The notes beneath the pieces were generated by a model. That model made no database searches. It was given only the letters and a program-made list of their open reading frames with translations, and had not been told where the DNA came from. A DNA stretch of 64,000 nt from Ampullaceana balthica (Eukaryota; Mollusca; Gastropoda; Lymnaeidae). Positions within the stretch are counted from its first letter, which is position 1, and every line of letters starts with the position of its first letter. Location: assembly GCA_944989445.1 (NCBI GenBank), contig CALYLW010000207.1:1-64000 (forward strand). Direction: 5' to 3'. Of this stretch, positions 1-10,989 are shown piece after piece. Both the position numbers and the translations under genes were made by a program.

Positions 1-984
1 TAGTGTCTTATCTTCAATAGAACAGAACCGCAAAAAATATTATTCTACCTGATATATAGTTTAAAAATCATAAATTTTTTGACTCAACAAATCACAAAAT
101 GGGCCGCCACCATCTAAGTGTGCATCGAAGTGTGTTTTTTCTGACACCATTAACTTTTAAATAACACTATCGTACAGTCTCTTCATTAAACTTCTGTACC
201 TAACAGACAAATAACACATATATTCAATATTTTAACAGGGATGAAACTAAATAATGTAGCAAAATTTATCAAACTTCAAAAACTAGCAGATGCTCAATTT
301 TACCAAAACTATTGAAAAGGGATACAAGTCAAATTTTTCTCTTCATTTAAAAAAAATCATAAAAAATATAACCAAATGAGTATCATAAATAATTAACTCG
401 AAAAGACTAGTTGGGAACTGTACGACACGAAAAATTGCTTAGATTTTCAGAAATCCGCGAGTCCAGGATACGTCAACGGTGCGAATCATGCTCAGTGGAA
501 AAAGACAGATGCGTACAAGCTTGTCTTTTACTATAAAATCCATAGGCATTTTTTACCCATTGTACCATATATAAAATTGCTGCTATGTGAAATTAGGCAA
601 AAACTGTCCTGATTATCTAATGACCTACGGTTTTCTTGGTATAAAATCATACTCAATAAATTATTTCTTCAATGTTTTATTTATCTGCTTAAAACAAAGC
701 GATAGCCAATCCTTCACTCCATGTCATGTTTCCGTAAATTAGTGAAACAAAGATTTGGGAAATACCGGTGTTTTGAAAAGTTGATCAAAGTCAGTCCTGC
801 GACTTATCAATACCGTGACATCTATGACTTCACTTTCGAAGTTGAAGAGCAAATTTCGAGAATCCAAAAACGCTCGATAGTAAAGAGAAAATCATTGTAG
901 CCCATAGATAAAAAAAAAAAAAAAAAAGCTACTTCTATTTTGAATTCTTTCATCTCTATGAGTCACATCTCTTTTATACGTCAA
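1..984. other. AT-rich intergenic sequence, no gene recognised
   Basis: No coding exon, RNA gene or named repeat could be recognised on either strand. A short poly-A run lies at about 908-927, just before a LINE 3' fragment, and may belong to an older insertion. Confidence 0.5.
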
Positions 985-1732
985 TTGTATCTACTATCTA
1001 CTATCTCTCTTTATCTTACTCAATATACGCTCCTTCTATACAGAAGATTATTGCGTCCTACGCTTATCTATGGTTTGTGTTTAGTCCTGCATTTTTATTA
1101 GAGATTTAAATGTTGATAAAGTGTTGGTTTTCCTGGATTCTTCAGGCAACCCATTCCACGCCCGAATTCCGGACGGGAAGAAGGAAAACTTGTATGTGTT
1201 TGTTCTTGCATACGGAATAAGAAAGGTGTTTTTATCCTTATGTCTATCTGAGGGTTGTATTAAGTTATCTTTGTGTTGTATTTCTAAATTAGAATTAATT
1301 GCTTTATGTATGATTACTACTTTGCTCTTGGTTCTTCTATCCTCTAGTGTTTCAAGGTTTAATGATTTAACTAATGGTGTTACTCTTGTCAGTTTCGAAT
1401 ATTCTCCATAATGAATCTGGCAGCTCTTTTTTGAATTTGTTCTAGTTTATCAATGTTTTCTTTGGTGGATGGGTCCCATACAGAAGATGCATATTCTAGT
1501 ACAGGTCTCACCAAAGTGAGGTAGCATTTTAGTTTTATATCTCTATTACATTTGTTAAAGTTCCTTTTTATAAAGCCTAAGGTTTTGTTTGATTTTTTAA
1601 TAACTTCATTGACATGGGGATTCCATGATAGTTTCTCATTTATTAAGACTCCTAAGTATTTTGCATCTTTAGTTTGGGTCAGTTCTTTTCCATGAATGTA
1701 ATATTTTGAATTTTATTGTTTCTTTTTCTCTC
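985..1732 (-). mobile_element. 5'-truncated non-LTR retrotransposon (LINE) 3' end
   Basis: The reverse complement is nearly identical to the last ~500 bp of the LINE reverse-transcriptase ORF at 24,946-25,851 plus its 3' UTR. Shared stretches include the segment read antisense as SSGNPFHARIPDG and the tail ending in GAGCGTCTGT-like sequence. The 3' tail (about 985-1,060) has degenerate TATCTAC/TATCTCT units, equivalent to the AGATA repeats that end the other copy. The 96-residue + strand ORF at 1,121-1,411 is only the antisense of this LINE. Similarity stops near 1,732, as expected for 5' truncation during target-primed reverse transcription. Confidence 0.85.
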
Positions 1733-2837
1733 AGTTCCTCTATTTAATTTACAGCAGCAAAGAATTAGCAAAATAGTTTCAGTCGAACTAGCAACTGCAG
1801 ATACATCAACAGAACAACATGCAAATGGTTACTAATAAGGGTCTTACTATAAATGAAGGACTATGAAAGAGCAATAGCAAATGCAAAAGTGAAAAGTTGG
1901 CCACGGACTTACAATTTGAAAACCATTTAATTTTTCAAAGAGTAGAGAATGCGAAAAACCAGAATAACAAATGAAGGAGAAAGATGACAGGATTTGTAGA
2001 ATGCATAAGAAAAATTTCGCTACAGTTTTTAAACTGTTTGACGATGGATCAGTCGCTTTTGAACAACTGCGATATACAGGCATCATGCCTCGTTTTCGAG
2101 ACTTTTAACTAAAATAAATAAATTGTCAACAATTAGAAAAAAAAATTACTACTAAATTGCAGTATGAATCACGGAGTAAAAAAAGCAAAGAGCCTGCGAA
2201 AATAGGATCATGATGGTTTCCTGGTTTCTGAAGAGTTGCAATCATTGAGACTTCCAGAACTCCTATAGTCACTCTACAGCTCTATCTTGCTTATAACATT
2301 GTACATAGTTTCATTCAGTGACTTCCTTAAACAACACAGACAATGCTCTTTTCGTCTCATACTTGTAACTTTTGTATTCTTTTCACTGAAGACTTCGGGT
2401 AAGAAAGAACTTACGTTCTTTCGAGACTAAAACTTTTTATAAACACCATGAGTGATCAAAAATGATTGAAGATTGGCTCAGTAACGTGGCAACTATGAAT
2501 TGTGACAAATCATAAGAATGTCTGTAGCCATCTAGATTTGACTAGCATTTAACTTATTTCAGATTTTGCAGCCGCCTAAAGCTAGTGTATATATGTTTAA
2601 TATAATGATAAGTTAATATTATATATTATATATTATTTATAAACTGTCAATTAACCAAACAAAACAAAAAACAACACATTAGATATTATTAAATATCTTC
2701 TCACCTGATCTTTTAGTAATCCTTCATTAAATGAATATAACTGTACTAACTGAGAAGTGTCAAGTGAAATTAAAGAAGAACATTTTAAATAATATTAATT
2801 TTTTTTATATTCCCATTATTTTAATACTATCTACAAC
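1733..2837. other. Intergenic, nothing recognised
   Basis: AT-rich sequence with scattered stop codons in all frames. An AT-only microsatellite-like stretch lies at about 2,600-2,640. No gene or repeat family member was recognised. Confidence 0.45.
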
Positions 2838-3110
2838 CGCGGCATACTGCTACGCCGCAGATTGCTCATTGATAGTGAATAAGAACCAATGGTGAGAGTC
2901 TGGGAAGAATGATATCACAAAAAGCAGCATTGCGAAATAAAAACAACGCGAGTGAACGTCCGGGGGTGAGAACCACAGACGCATTGTTGGTCTCGATATA
3001 TGTTCACACACAGAGGTTGTTGTTAACCCTCTCCCACCCCAGCCCCCACCCTTTACTAACAATCGCATGCCAACCTTAAACTGAGAGAACTTGACTCACC
3101 GAGGGTCCTT
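2838..3110 (-). repeat. Dispersed SINE-like repeat, copy 1
   Basis: Shares an ordered set of blocks with 35,497-35,737 (same orientation) and 57,424-57,614 (opposite orientation): a CGCCGCA start, GAGTGAACGTC, GCATTGTTGGTCTCGA and a terminal CGAGGGTC. The copy at 57,424 carries an A-box-like TAGCTCAACCGCAGAGC, which suggests a tRNA-derived origin with this copy on the - strand. Confidence 0.55.
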
Positions 3111-3257
3111 TCACCATGCATTTAGCAAACGAGTTCAGAGCTCTTGTGATGGTAAATTTTTATATACATATAAGATTCTTGTAGATAATTCCAATTTTTT
3201 AGCACTTGGGTCTCGATTCCTCGTCTGTCTGCTCATTTTTAGTTTTTTTGTTTTATG

Positions 3258-3763
3258 TGGCCATTCCCATAAATGCTCTATTCGAAGTCACCTACGGGAG
3301 AAAGTGGGTCACACATTTGAGACAAGAGGTGACGAGTGGAGAAAGTTGGATCTGTATTGGAAACTGTGACATCACGTCTAAACTGTTGCAAATTTAAAAA
3401 CAAAAAAGCAAACTCTAAAAAAAGAGTAAACAAATAGAATAGCTGCCACTTACAAATTTTGCGTCTCTCTCTTTTACAATTATTATTTAATGACTGTATT
3501 ATAAGGCTTCACACGTGTTACGATAATAAATTCTGTGCATACACTTTAAATACATACTTAAATGACATAAAGTGATTTATAAACATGCTCGTTCTTAATT
3601 TACTTTATCAAAAGAAAATAGAGGGCTTTTATGTGTGGGGTGGGTGGGGGAGGACAAAATCTTTTATACGTCTAACTCTTTTGTTGACGACGTGGGAGTA
3701 AGAAAGGGGGGGGTGAAAAAATCTGTTCCTGCACAAAAATCCATGACGTTCATTATGGACGGG
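3258..3763 (-). mobile_element. MITE of the GACGTCATTTATGGACGG family, diverged reversed copy
   Basis: Read in reverse it follows the order of the element at 8,503-8,869. It has the TGACATCACG block near 3,367, GGCTTCAC...GTGTTAC near 3,505, TACATACTTAAATGACA near 3,550, a G-rich tract and a terminal ATGACGTTCATTATGGACGG at about 3,743-3,763. The left terminus near 3,258 (CATTCCCATAAATG) is degraded. Diverged and slightly longer than the other copies. Confidence 0.55.
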
Positions 3764-3907
3764 TTATTTAATTATACGTCCTCCCTTGGGTACCCTGGGC
3801 CACCCTCATCTCTTTTACATTGCCTTGGGGTCCCCCTAGGCGTCTATACCCACTAGCCTTGATCTGTTGTCCCTGGTAGACTCATATGTTCTTTATTAGC
3901 TAGAACT

Positions 3908-3991
3908 TTTTTTTTTTGTTTTTTTTTTTTTTTATTTTTTTTTTTTTTTTGTTTTTTTTTTTTTTATTTGTATTTTTTGTTATTTTTTTTT

Positions 3992-4030
<39 letters not shown>

Positions 4031-4257
4031 TTTTGATTTTTGTTTTTTTTTTATTCTTTTTTTTTTTATTTTGTTTGTTTATTTTTTTTTTTTTTTTTTT
4101 TTTGTTTTGTTTTTTTTTTTTTTTTTTTTTTTGTTTTTGTTTTTTTGTTTTTTTTTTTTTGTGTTTTTTTTGTTTTTTTTTTTTTATTTTTTTGTTTTTA
4201 TATTTTTTTGTTTTATTTGTTTTTTGTTTTTTTTTTTTTTTGTATTTTGTTTTTTTT

Positions 4258-4292
<35 letters not shown>

Positions 4293-4585
4293 TTTTTTTT
4301 TTTTTTTATTTATTTTTTGTTTTTATTATTTTTTTTGTTTTTTTTTTTTTTTTTTTTTTTTTTTGTTTTTTTTTTTTTTTGTTTTTTGTTTTTGTTTTTT
4401 TTGTGTGTGTTTTGTTTTTTTTTTTTTTTTTTTTTGTTTTTTTTTTTTTTTATTTGGTTTTTTTTTTTTTTTTTTTTTTTGTTTTTTTTTTTTTGTTTAT
4501 TTGTTTTTTTTTTTTAGTTTTTTTTTTTTTTGTTTTTTTTTGTTTTTTTATTTTGTTTTTTTTTTATTTTTTTTTTTTTTGTTTT

Positions 4586-4625
<40 letters not shown>

Positions 4626-5640
4626 TTTTTTTTTTTTTTGTTAAGAATTATATATATAAATATAAATATTATAAATAAGTAAAATATATATGTTATTATA
4701 AAAAAAAAAAAAATAAAAACAGTAAAGAAAAAAAAAATAAACACAAAAAAGAAAAATTAATAAAAAAAACAACTAAAAAAAAATGAAAAACAAAAAAAAA
4801 AAAAATAAAAAAAAAAATAAGAACCCCACAAAACAACCCACAAACCCCCGACTAGTTAAACCAAAAACACATCAAAACCCCATCCAAATCCCCACCCCCC
4901 CCCACCCCACCCCCCCCCACACCCACACCACACTCTCCACTCTCCACCTCCCACCACCCCAACCCCACACACACACACCACACCCACATCCACCACCCCC
5001 ACCCACCCCACACCATCCACCTCTCTCAACCTCAGCCCCCTCCGCCACGCACCTCCACGCACTCACCACCACCCCACCCCACACCCCCGCACCCCCACAC
5101 CTCGCACCCACCCACTCTCACCCCCACCACACGCACCCCCTCACCCACTCTCACACACCACAATCCACCACCCCCCCCCCACCCACCCCCCTCCACCAAC
5201 CCACCCCAAACCCCCCCCCCACCCCCCCCCCCCCGAGCACCAAACCTAACCCTTCTCAAAACACGCCCTCATAATCCCCCCCTAACACTAGAGACCCTCA
5301 AGCGCACCCCTACCCCCATTTTACCAATCCATACACTCCCCCCCCAGATTTGCCCCATCACCCCCCGTCCAAACAAACACCCGCCCAAACTATTCCATCA
5401 TCCACTGGCCCTATCACCAACCATTAATAAAAGCCTACCTAACACCAAAAATCCAGTAAAGTCTGCCGGCTTTCACAACATAATACCCCCAAGTGGGCAC
5501 ACATACAACCACCCCCCAGTGCACCCTGTGCTAAGTGCTCCCGCGTCACCAAGCACCTGACACGCCCCCAAAAAAACTTTCCAAAAAGGTGTCACCCCCT
5601 AACATCATATGACTATAGCGACAAATCCCTATACATATTT
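3908..5640. other. Extreme low-complexity tract (poly-T, then A-rich, then C/A-rich): probable assembly defect
   Basis: About 3,908-4,640 is almost pure T broken by single G or A bases. About 4,640-4,810 is A-rich, 4,815-5,280 is almost only C and A, and 5,280-5,640 is C-rich and gradually becomes normal sequence. The long Phe-only, Lys-rich, Pro-rich and Gly/Val-rich reading frames here are composition artefacts. The one-way gradient T to A to C to normal is unlike an ordinary microsatellite and suggests poor-quality read ends built into the consensus. A genuine hypermutable tract cannot be excluded. Confidence 0.7.
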
Positions 5641-5654
5641 GTTATCATCATTAA

Positions 5655-5735
5655 TTACATTGTAAAATAATGAGCATAATACTGCCATGCAGTAATAGCA
5701 ACAAGAACAACAACAGCGTTTCTGACAAAACTCAT
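5655..5735 (-). pseudogene. Orphan exon 1 of a third LACTB-like serine hydrolase copy
   Basis: Starting from an ATG at 5,735-5,733, about 24 codons align with exon 1 of both downstream paralogues. They share MSF, RN, the hydrophobic VLVAI segment, AWQ and the H.F motif. The upstream side also matches: a CAG acceptor followed by GTGAATT and then GAGAG before the ATG, as in copy 1. Homology stops at about 5,664 and a stop codon follows at 5,657-5,655. Exons 2-8, which should lie at lower coordinates, were not found between 1 and 5,650. The break falls at the edge of the abnormal C-rich tract. It is either a truncated duplicate or a gene lost to misassembly. Confidence 0.8.
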
Positions 5736-6098
5736 CTCTCAATTCACCTGTGATGACATAATGCATAGAAATTAAAAGTTTCAAAACTTCTGAGGCTAAG
5801 GCAAAGCCTCAAGTTAAAGTAAAGGACAGCAAATAGTAAGTAAGGTCAAAGTATTTTAACTATAGTCTCTTAGTATAAGTATACGTCTATTCTAATATTT
5901 ATATAGTACTTCAGCTTGAAAGTATAAATTTTCATGATTCATTGTCATATTGACATTGTCAGTATCCTAAAACCTAAAAATATTAGTCAAATAAGTTGTC
6001 ATTGTCACTTTTTTTTCCATCATTGTCTAAGACAAAAAAGGACAGACAGTGAGTGAGTGAGACAGTTCAGTACAGTAGTACAGGGTACAGCTGATAAC

Positions 6099-7533
6099 GA
6101 AGTGATTATTCGCATGGTTTTGGCCGTGCGGATAATGCAGAGTATTATCCGCACGGGTCGTCGACGCATGCGTTTTCTAGTGGCTTGTCACGTTGAAAAA
6201 AAAAGCGCCCAGTGTAGACAAAATAATAGCCGATATCACTCGATTTAGGCTAAAATGTGTAATTTATATGCTAATACTAATTAAAATGTCATGATTACTG
6301 AAATTTTAAAGTAGCACTGCCATACAAATTGACTGGTGTGCAATTAATGATAATTACTTATAATTTTAAATAACAAATTTTTTCATCAGCTTCTCCAGGT
6401 GAATGGTTAATCTAGCTTAGTTCAATTTATCATTATGGTACGCGGATTGAATCCTAGGACGGTCACTTGTTTTTTTTTGTGCAGGCTCTTTACCAGAAAC
6501 ATTTTATTATTCCCCCCCCCCATGCCTGTCTTATCTATTCTGTTTGTCACTGTTACAGACTCTCACTTTTAAATTTTTATGCTAAACTGATACTGGCTAT
6601 ACCATTGTATCGTCTTTCGTTTTGAAAAATTCCTATTGCGCTCAGGTTTACCGCAGACAAGCATATGAAAATAATTAACGCATAGAAAGCAAATTAAAAT
6701 CATTAATACAGGGTACTAATTTAAAATGAAATCAGAAAATTAAATTAAGATAAAGTTATTTAATTATTTAAAGGCATATATATTGAAGCTTTAAATGTGC
6801 TGCGCTCCTCTCAAAGTCCCTTATGAATGTTCCAAGTGTGGATGGCCATAGACGTCCCTCGGAATACGCTAAGCAACTGCAAAGTCCTTAAGAGAATATA
6901 TTATAGAATAAAAATACAAAGTTGATTGCACTGGTCATTGGAACAGTTAATAATAGTATTTTTTTATTTATCAGCTAAATCCGTAGTATTACTAATTAAT
7001 TAATTAATGATTGGTAGATACGGAGACAGACATCCGGAAGTATTTCGGAAGTATTCTGTAGTTTATTTATTATTTTTTAGTCTACTTCCTGTTTCAAATT
7101 TGCAGTTCTCAATTATTTAAAAATGTACCTCTCGGCTACATTTTTACTTAATATTTCTGTAGTTGTACTTATAGGGCCTCTGTAGTTGTGCTTGTAGGGC
7201 CTCAAAATATGTATGTTATTTTTTTTAATTAAATAATATAGGCCGTGTGCAGACTTGTTGTCATTGGCAACCATTCATCATCTTTCAACCTCATTTTGAC
7301 TCTACTAACTACTATATTATAGAGCCCAAAAAATGCCTTAGAAATTAAAAAGAATCATAAATTAGCGCTGTAATAGTTAAAATACAACATATAATAATGC
7401 ATTTAATAAATTAAAAACGTAAGTTCTCACAAAAAATTTAATTTCGCTTTGAAATAATATACGTGTAGAAACTGCAGGATTACCATTTATTCTGACTGTC
7501 AATTCAATAAACCGTCCACGCCGTGCGAATAAC
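6099..7533. mobile_element. Terminal-inverted-repeat element, copy 1, with tRNA-like internal boxes
   Basis: The left end (from 6,099, TTATTCGCATGG, then a second arm TTATCCGCACGG) matches the left end of the element at 47,224. Homology to that element continues for about 470 bp. A matching inverted right end, CCGTGCGAATAAC, lies at about 7,521-7,533. Inside are an A-box-like TAGCTTAGTTC (6,413-6,423) and a B-box-like GGATTGAATCC (6,444-6,454). The section 6,620-6,905 is also repeated at 14,130-14,480. The right boundary is less certain than the left. Confidence 0.55.
6620..6905 (+). repeat. Dispersed repeat block shared with 14,130-14,480
   Basis: Runs from ATTGCGCTCAGGTTTA through AAGCATATGAAAATAATTAA and GAATGTTCCAAGTGTGGATG to AGTCCTTAAGAGAATATA. 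The same order occurs at 14,130-14,480 on the same strand with moderate divergence. It may be internal sequence of the TIR element that encloses it. Confidence 0.75.
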
Positions 7534-8502
7534 TATAACTTGCTTGCCTTTTAAAAATAAGTATTACTATTACTATTAGACTTAGATTTTATAGTTATTT
7601 ACTAATATTTACCTAGTTTCACAAGCCATTCGCCTATACAATATTCGTCTAGTTTTGTCTTGTTTGTTTTTTTTGTTTTTTTTTCAAAAGGTGCTGTCGC
7701 CGTTTACGTTACATATCTTTACACAGAAAAGAGTTAAAAGAGGGTCGATAATTGATGGTGGCCTAGAGCAGGGGCTGGCCTGATGATGGAAACCTTTTAG
7801 TAATAAAAATCCATATATTCATTATCCATTATGATTATATCAGGGGTTTTATTGCCAGTAATGATTAAGTAACAATAAAACTACAATTAATAATATTTAT
7901 TAATATTAAAAAGATTTTATTTTCATCTTTCATTTTTTTTATAATAAATTTTATAAATAATAGAAAAGACTAAGAAAATGACAAGGGTCACACTTAGTCT
8001 TAGACTTATACTTATAATTTATAACTTTAATTTATTTGTTCTTATCACAAACACGTAGTTTTATGGTGTGGGCGTGGGGATAGGGCAGAATTGAATTGAT
8101 GTGAAATGGAATCGTGTCCCCGAGCTCCTAAGACGCAAGGTTAATGGAAATCTAAGCCTGTGGACCGTGCCAGCAGCTGGCCGAGCACCAGCACATAGCC
8201 ATGGATAAATTAATTAAACCATATGTCAAGTTTGTGGCAGACGCGAACCAGTGGCATCATTTGTCTAAGGCTGTAGGGTCTGTTTGTTTGTTTTTTTCCC
8301 CTCTCCTTCCTCGGTGAAATTAAGGGGGGGGGGAGGGGGGGTATGCCTCAACTTCAAAATATATAAACAAATAAGAAAAATGTGTTCTAAAATTATAAGT
8401 TTAAACGTTCGATCATCTAATTTGAAAATGTTAAACATTATCCTTATTAAATGAAGCCGAAATATTTATAGTTATGTCACGAAGCACACAAACTGGAGAC
8501 AA
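6906..8502. other. Intergenic, nothing coding recognised
   Basis: AT-rich with no supported ORF. A short duplication of CTGTAGTTGT...AGGGCCTC occurs at about 7,158-7,202. A G-rich stretch lies at about 8,320-8,342. The segment at about 8,060-8,280 is less AT-rich but was not recognised. Confidence 0.4.
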
Positions 8503-8869
8503 GGGACCGTCCATAAATGACGTCACGTGATTTTGACCGATTTTTCACTCCCCCTTCCCCCCTTCGTCACGCGTCGTCACAAAAACTTAGACCCCCACCG
8601 CCAATAAAAGCCGTATTTTCTATTTGAAAATGAGCATGTTTCAAATCACTTTTTTGTCATTTAAGTATGTATTTAGTGTAAGGTTGCATTCTAATATTGT
8701 AACACCCGTGAAGCCATGTAAACTTCATAAAATAAATTGTAAGAAATCAAATATTTAATTGGAATATTTATTTCAAGTTGCAAGTTTTGATGTGACGTCA
8801 CATTTCTCAAACACCCCCTCCCCCTCGTCACACTTCGTCCCGTGCGTGACGTCATTTATGGACGCCCCC
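8503..8869. mobile_element. MITE, GACGTCATTTATGGACGG family
   Basis: Inverted ends: GGGACCGTCCATAAATGACG at 8,503 and GTCATTTATGGACGCCCCC ending at 8,869. No coding capacity. The interior contains AAGCCGTATTTTCT and TCATTTAAGTATGTATTTAG blocks. Further copies are at 17,039-17,422 and 3,258-3,763, and a solo end is at 34,510-34,540. Confidence 0.8.
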
Positions 8870-8889
8870 TATATCCAAATTGACTCTCA

Positions 8890-9460
8890 AAACTTTGTGA
8901 GAGAGCGGCTACTTTCGAATGCCCGAGAGTCGGGGAGTTACCATAAAGGAGAACTTGGCAATAATGGCCGACCCATAACGAAAGGAAGGCATTCAAAGGT
9001 GACACGTCATAATGCCAGATGCTGGTCCTTAAAGTGAGTTTGTCCATAAACGATTTCCTCACCCGAGAGCTCAGTTACCACGCCAAAAGAAACCTGGAGA
9101 CCGTGGCGTCACTAGAGGGGTGCGGGGGTGCGGACCGCACCGGGTGACACCAACCCTAGTGACGCCCCTGCCTGGAGATGTTCAAATTTCACGAAATTAC
9201 GCGACTAGTGGGCGACTTTGTTCACATGATTGGCAACACACGTCTTCGCAATTTATGAGGCGGCCAAAAAGCGGATGAGAATTCTGTAGAAGGGTGCACC
9301 TCGTTATTTGGATTCATTGAAAAGGGTTTTAGCAAATCTGGGCACGATCTACATGGAGGGTGAGTGCCTGACCTTGGATGATGTCACCATGTTCGATGTT
9401 GTGACAGGGTTGTTTGATGATTTTGTACACGTGAGGGCCAACAAAAGAATTCATCCTAAT
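8890..9460 (+). pseudogene. Decayed glutathione S-transferase copy (sigma-class-like), interrupted by a MITE
   Basis: Several frames give GST-like peptides in the right order. Around 9,037-9,100 there is SLSINDFLTREL followed by a Leu-Glu, which matches the SLAIFSFLARE block of the intact GST. Around 9,172-9,215 there is EMFKFHEITRLVGDFV, which matches ESFKVDEIVNLVSDFV. At about 9,300-9,420 there is a YLDSLKRVL...YMEGECLTLDDV...FD stretch, which matches the LGYLEVIL...YLVGDELSLADI block. Frameshifts, in-frame stops and the 70-bp insertion at 9,101-9,170 disable it. The N-terminal part (8,890-9,030) is poorly preserved. It has the same orientation as the intact GST 2.8 kb downstream and also shows no introns. 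Confidence 0.75.
9101..9170. mobile_element. 70-bp hAT-type MITE remnant inside the GST pseudogene
   Basis: A compact palindrome-like element with ends GGCGTCACTAG and CTAGTGACGCC. It is flanked by the perfect 8-bp duplication CCTGGAGA (9,093-9,100 and 9,171-9,178). Removing the element and one duplication rejoins the GST homology. It belongs to the same family as 10,476-10,846 and 29,308-29,430. Confidence 0.85.
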
Positions 9461-10475
9461 GGCGACCATATAAATAGTTCTTACAAGGAAAAAAGTAATT
9501 AGAAACGCAAACAAAGGTTTCTCTATTTAATGTTGTTTATGCAGTTGGCAAAATAATTTTTGAATTTGTATTCAAGATATTACTCCATGGACTAACAATT
9601 GAAGATATTTCATTTTGAAAGCTGTTTGTGTAAAAACTGCTTAAAACAAGATAGATGTGTAATATTACGGAGTCGAAAATTGTCCGAGGCGGTAATTATG
9701 AATTTGAGTACTTTGAAATATCAACCAGTGAAGCAACTTCGTTTTTAAACAATAAAGTTGTGTGTGTGCACGCTAGTGTATGGGTGTATGTGTGATTAAA
9801 TCAATATTTAGTGTCAGACTGTGCGCACCACACAGAACAAATATTTAGCGACGTCAGAAATTAATGTTAAAAGCCACAGGAATTATTGTTGATTCTTTAA
9901 CATATTGCCTTTTTCATCATCTGGATATGAATTATAGGCCTTGTTGATGAAAGAAACGTTTCGGAACTCCTATACATAATTTTCTGGTAGGAAATCGTTT
10001 TGAAATTACAATAATGTCACTTTACACGAAAAATGTAGAAAACTGCTCGGTGTGGTAAGCATTCTGAGTTTCCTTATAAAAATTCTAAGTCTAAGACTGT
10101 TATTGATTATTATTGTTATGATATCCATCAGGTCATGGGGCGCTACACCCACAAACAAGTAAACGTTAAGATAGAGTTTGAGGAAGGTGGATCGGAGGGA
10201 GAGAACAGAATCGTGGGGTTGGGGAAAGAGATTGAGGTTGTTGTTGTTGTTGTTTTAAACGACGATATTGAGCTCATTAGATGGCACCTCAGTGTTGGCA
10301 AATTCTAGTCCGGACCAGCAGCGGTACCACACTCTGTCTTTGGCTAGTAAGGGTGGCAGATTCTGGTCCCGACCAGAAGCGCTAGCAGATGTTCTATTCT
10401 GGACCACTGGCAGAATCACTTTTTTTCCCTCGACAATTGGCGCCAGCACACTCTAGCCCTGGCCAGTAGTACCAG
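9461..10475. other. Intergenic, nothing recognised
   Basis: No coding exon seen. A short GTT repeat lies at about 10,237-10,253. The segment 10,260-10,470 contains loosely repeated CTGGACCAG/CTGGCCAGT motifs of unknown nature. Confidence 0.4.
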
Positions 10476-10846
10476 AAGAGGCGTACCTAGGGGGATGCGG
10501 GTGGTGCGGACCGCACCGGGTGACTCAAACTCAAAGGGTGACCAGTGCTGAATTTACCTATTTGCTAAACAATCTATAGCTAAGGGCCCCCGCCTCCTTG
10601 GGGGCCCCGGATTTTTTCTCCATATTTGGCACTGACATAGAATATCTGGACTTCAACAAGGGCCCCCATTTAAATAGCTTAGGGCCCCATCAAATCTAAA
10701 TCCGGCCCTGGGGGTGACACAAAGTGTAAAATTCTGTACTTTCCCGTTATTTGGCACTGGCAGACTCAGAGGTCTATGGGGTAAGTCGTGAGGGGTGACA
10801 CCGTGAGCTACCGCACTGGGTGACACCAACCCTAGTGACGCCTCTG
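10476..10846. mobile_element. hAT-type MITE with a second hAT-type MITE nested inside
   Basis: Ends AAGAGGCGTACCTAGGG and CCCTAGTGACGCCTCTG. It is flanked by AGTACCAG (10,468-10,475) and AGTAACAG (10,847-10,854), a 7/8 match as expected for an old 8-bp hAT target duplication. Internally there are GTGCGGACCGCACCGGGTGA motifs also seen at 9,101-9,170 and 29,308. A distinct element is inserted at 10,543-10,710. No coding capacity. Confidence 0.8.
10543..10710. mobile_element. Nested hAT-type MITE (CAGGGCCGGATTTA ends)
   Basis: Left end CAGTGCTGAATTTA and right end TAAATCCGGCCCTG form inverted termini. The flanks are AGGGTGAC (10,535-10,542) and GGGGTGAC (10,711-10,718), a 7/8 target duplication. 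It lies wholly within the older MITE at 10,476-10,846, so it inserted later. Confidence 0.8.
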
Positions 10847-10989
10847 AGTAACAGCATTGATTTACAGCCAGTTGGGTGTGTTCAAAAAGACTTGGTATTT
10901 GAGAACTTCTTGCATGGCTCGACGTCAGCTCAAGATAGGTAAATACTGTTTATTGGTTCATATCTGTCGTGTCTGGGAAAACCTTTAAC

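Noticed and set aside
1121..1411. 96-residue + strand ORF
   Set aside because: It is the antisense strand of the LINE ORF. The same antisense frame recurs at 25,497-25,811 and 25,823-26,068.
3916..4744. Long overlapping reading frames made almost only of Phe or Lys
   Set aside because: They are translations of a homopolymer-like tract and have no start context, domain or codon structure.
4783..5274. 163-residue Pro/Thr/His-rich frame and Gly/Val-rich antisense frames
   Set aside because: A composition artefact of the C/A-only tract inside a likely assembly defect.
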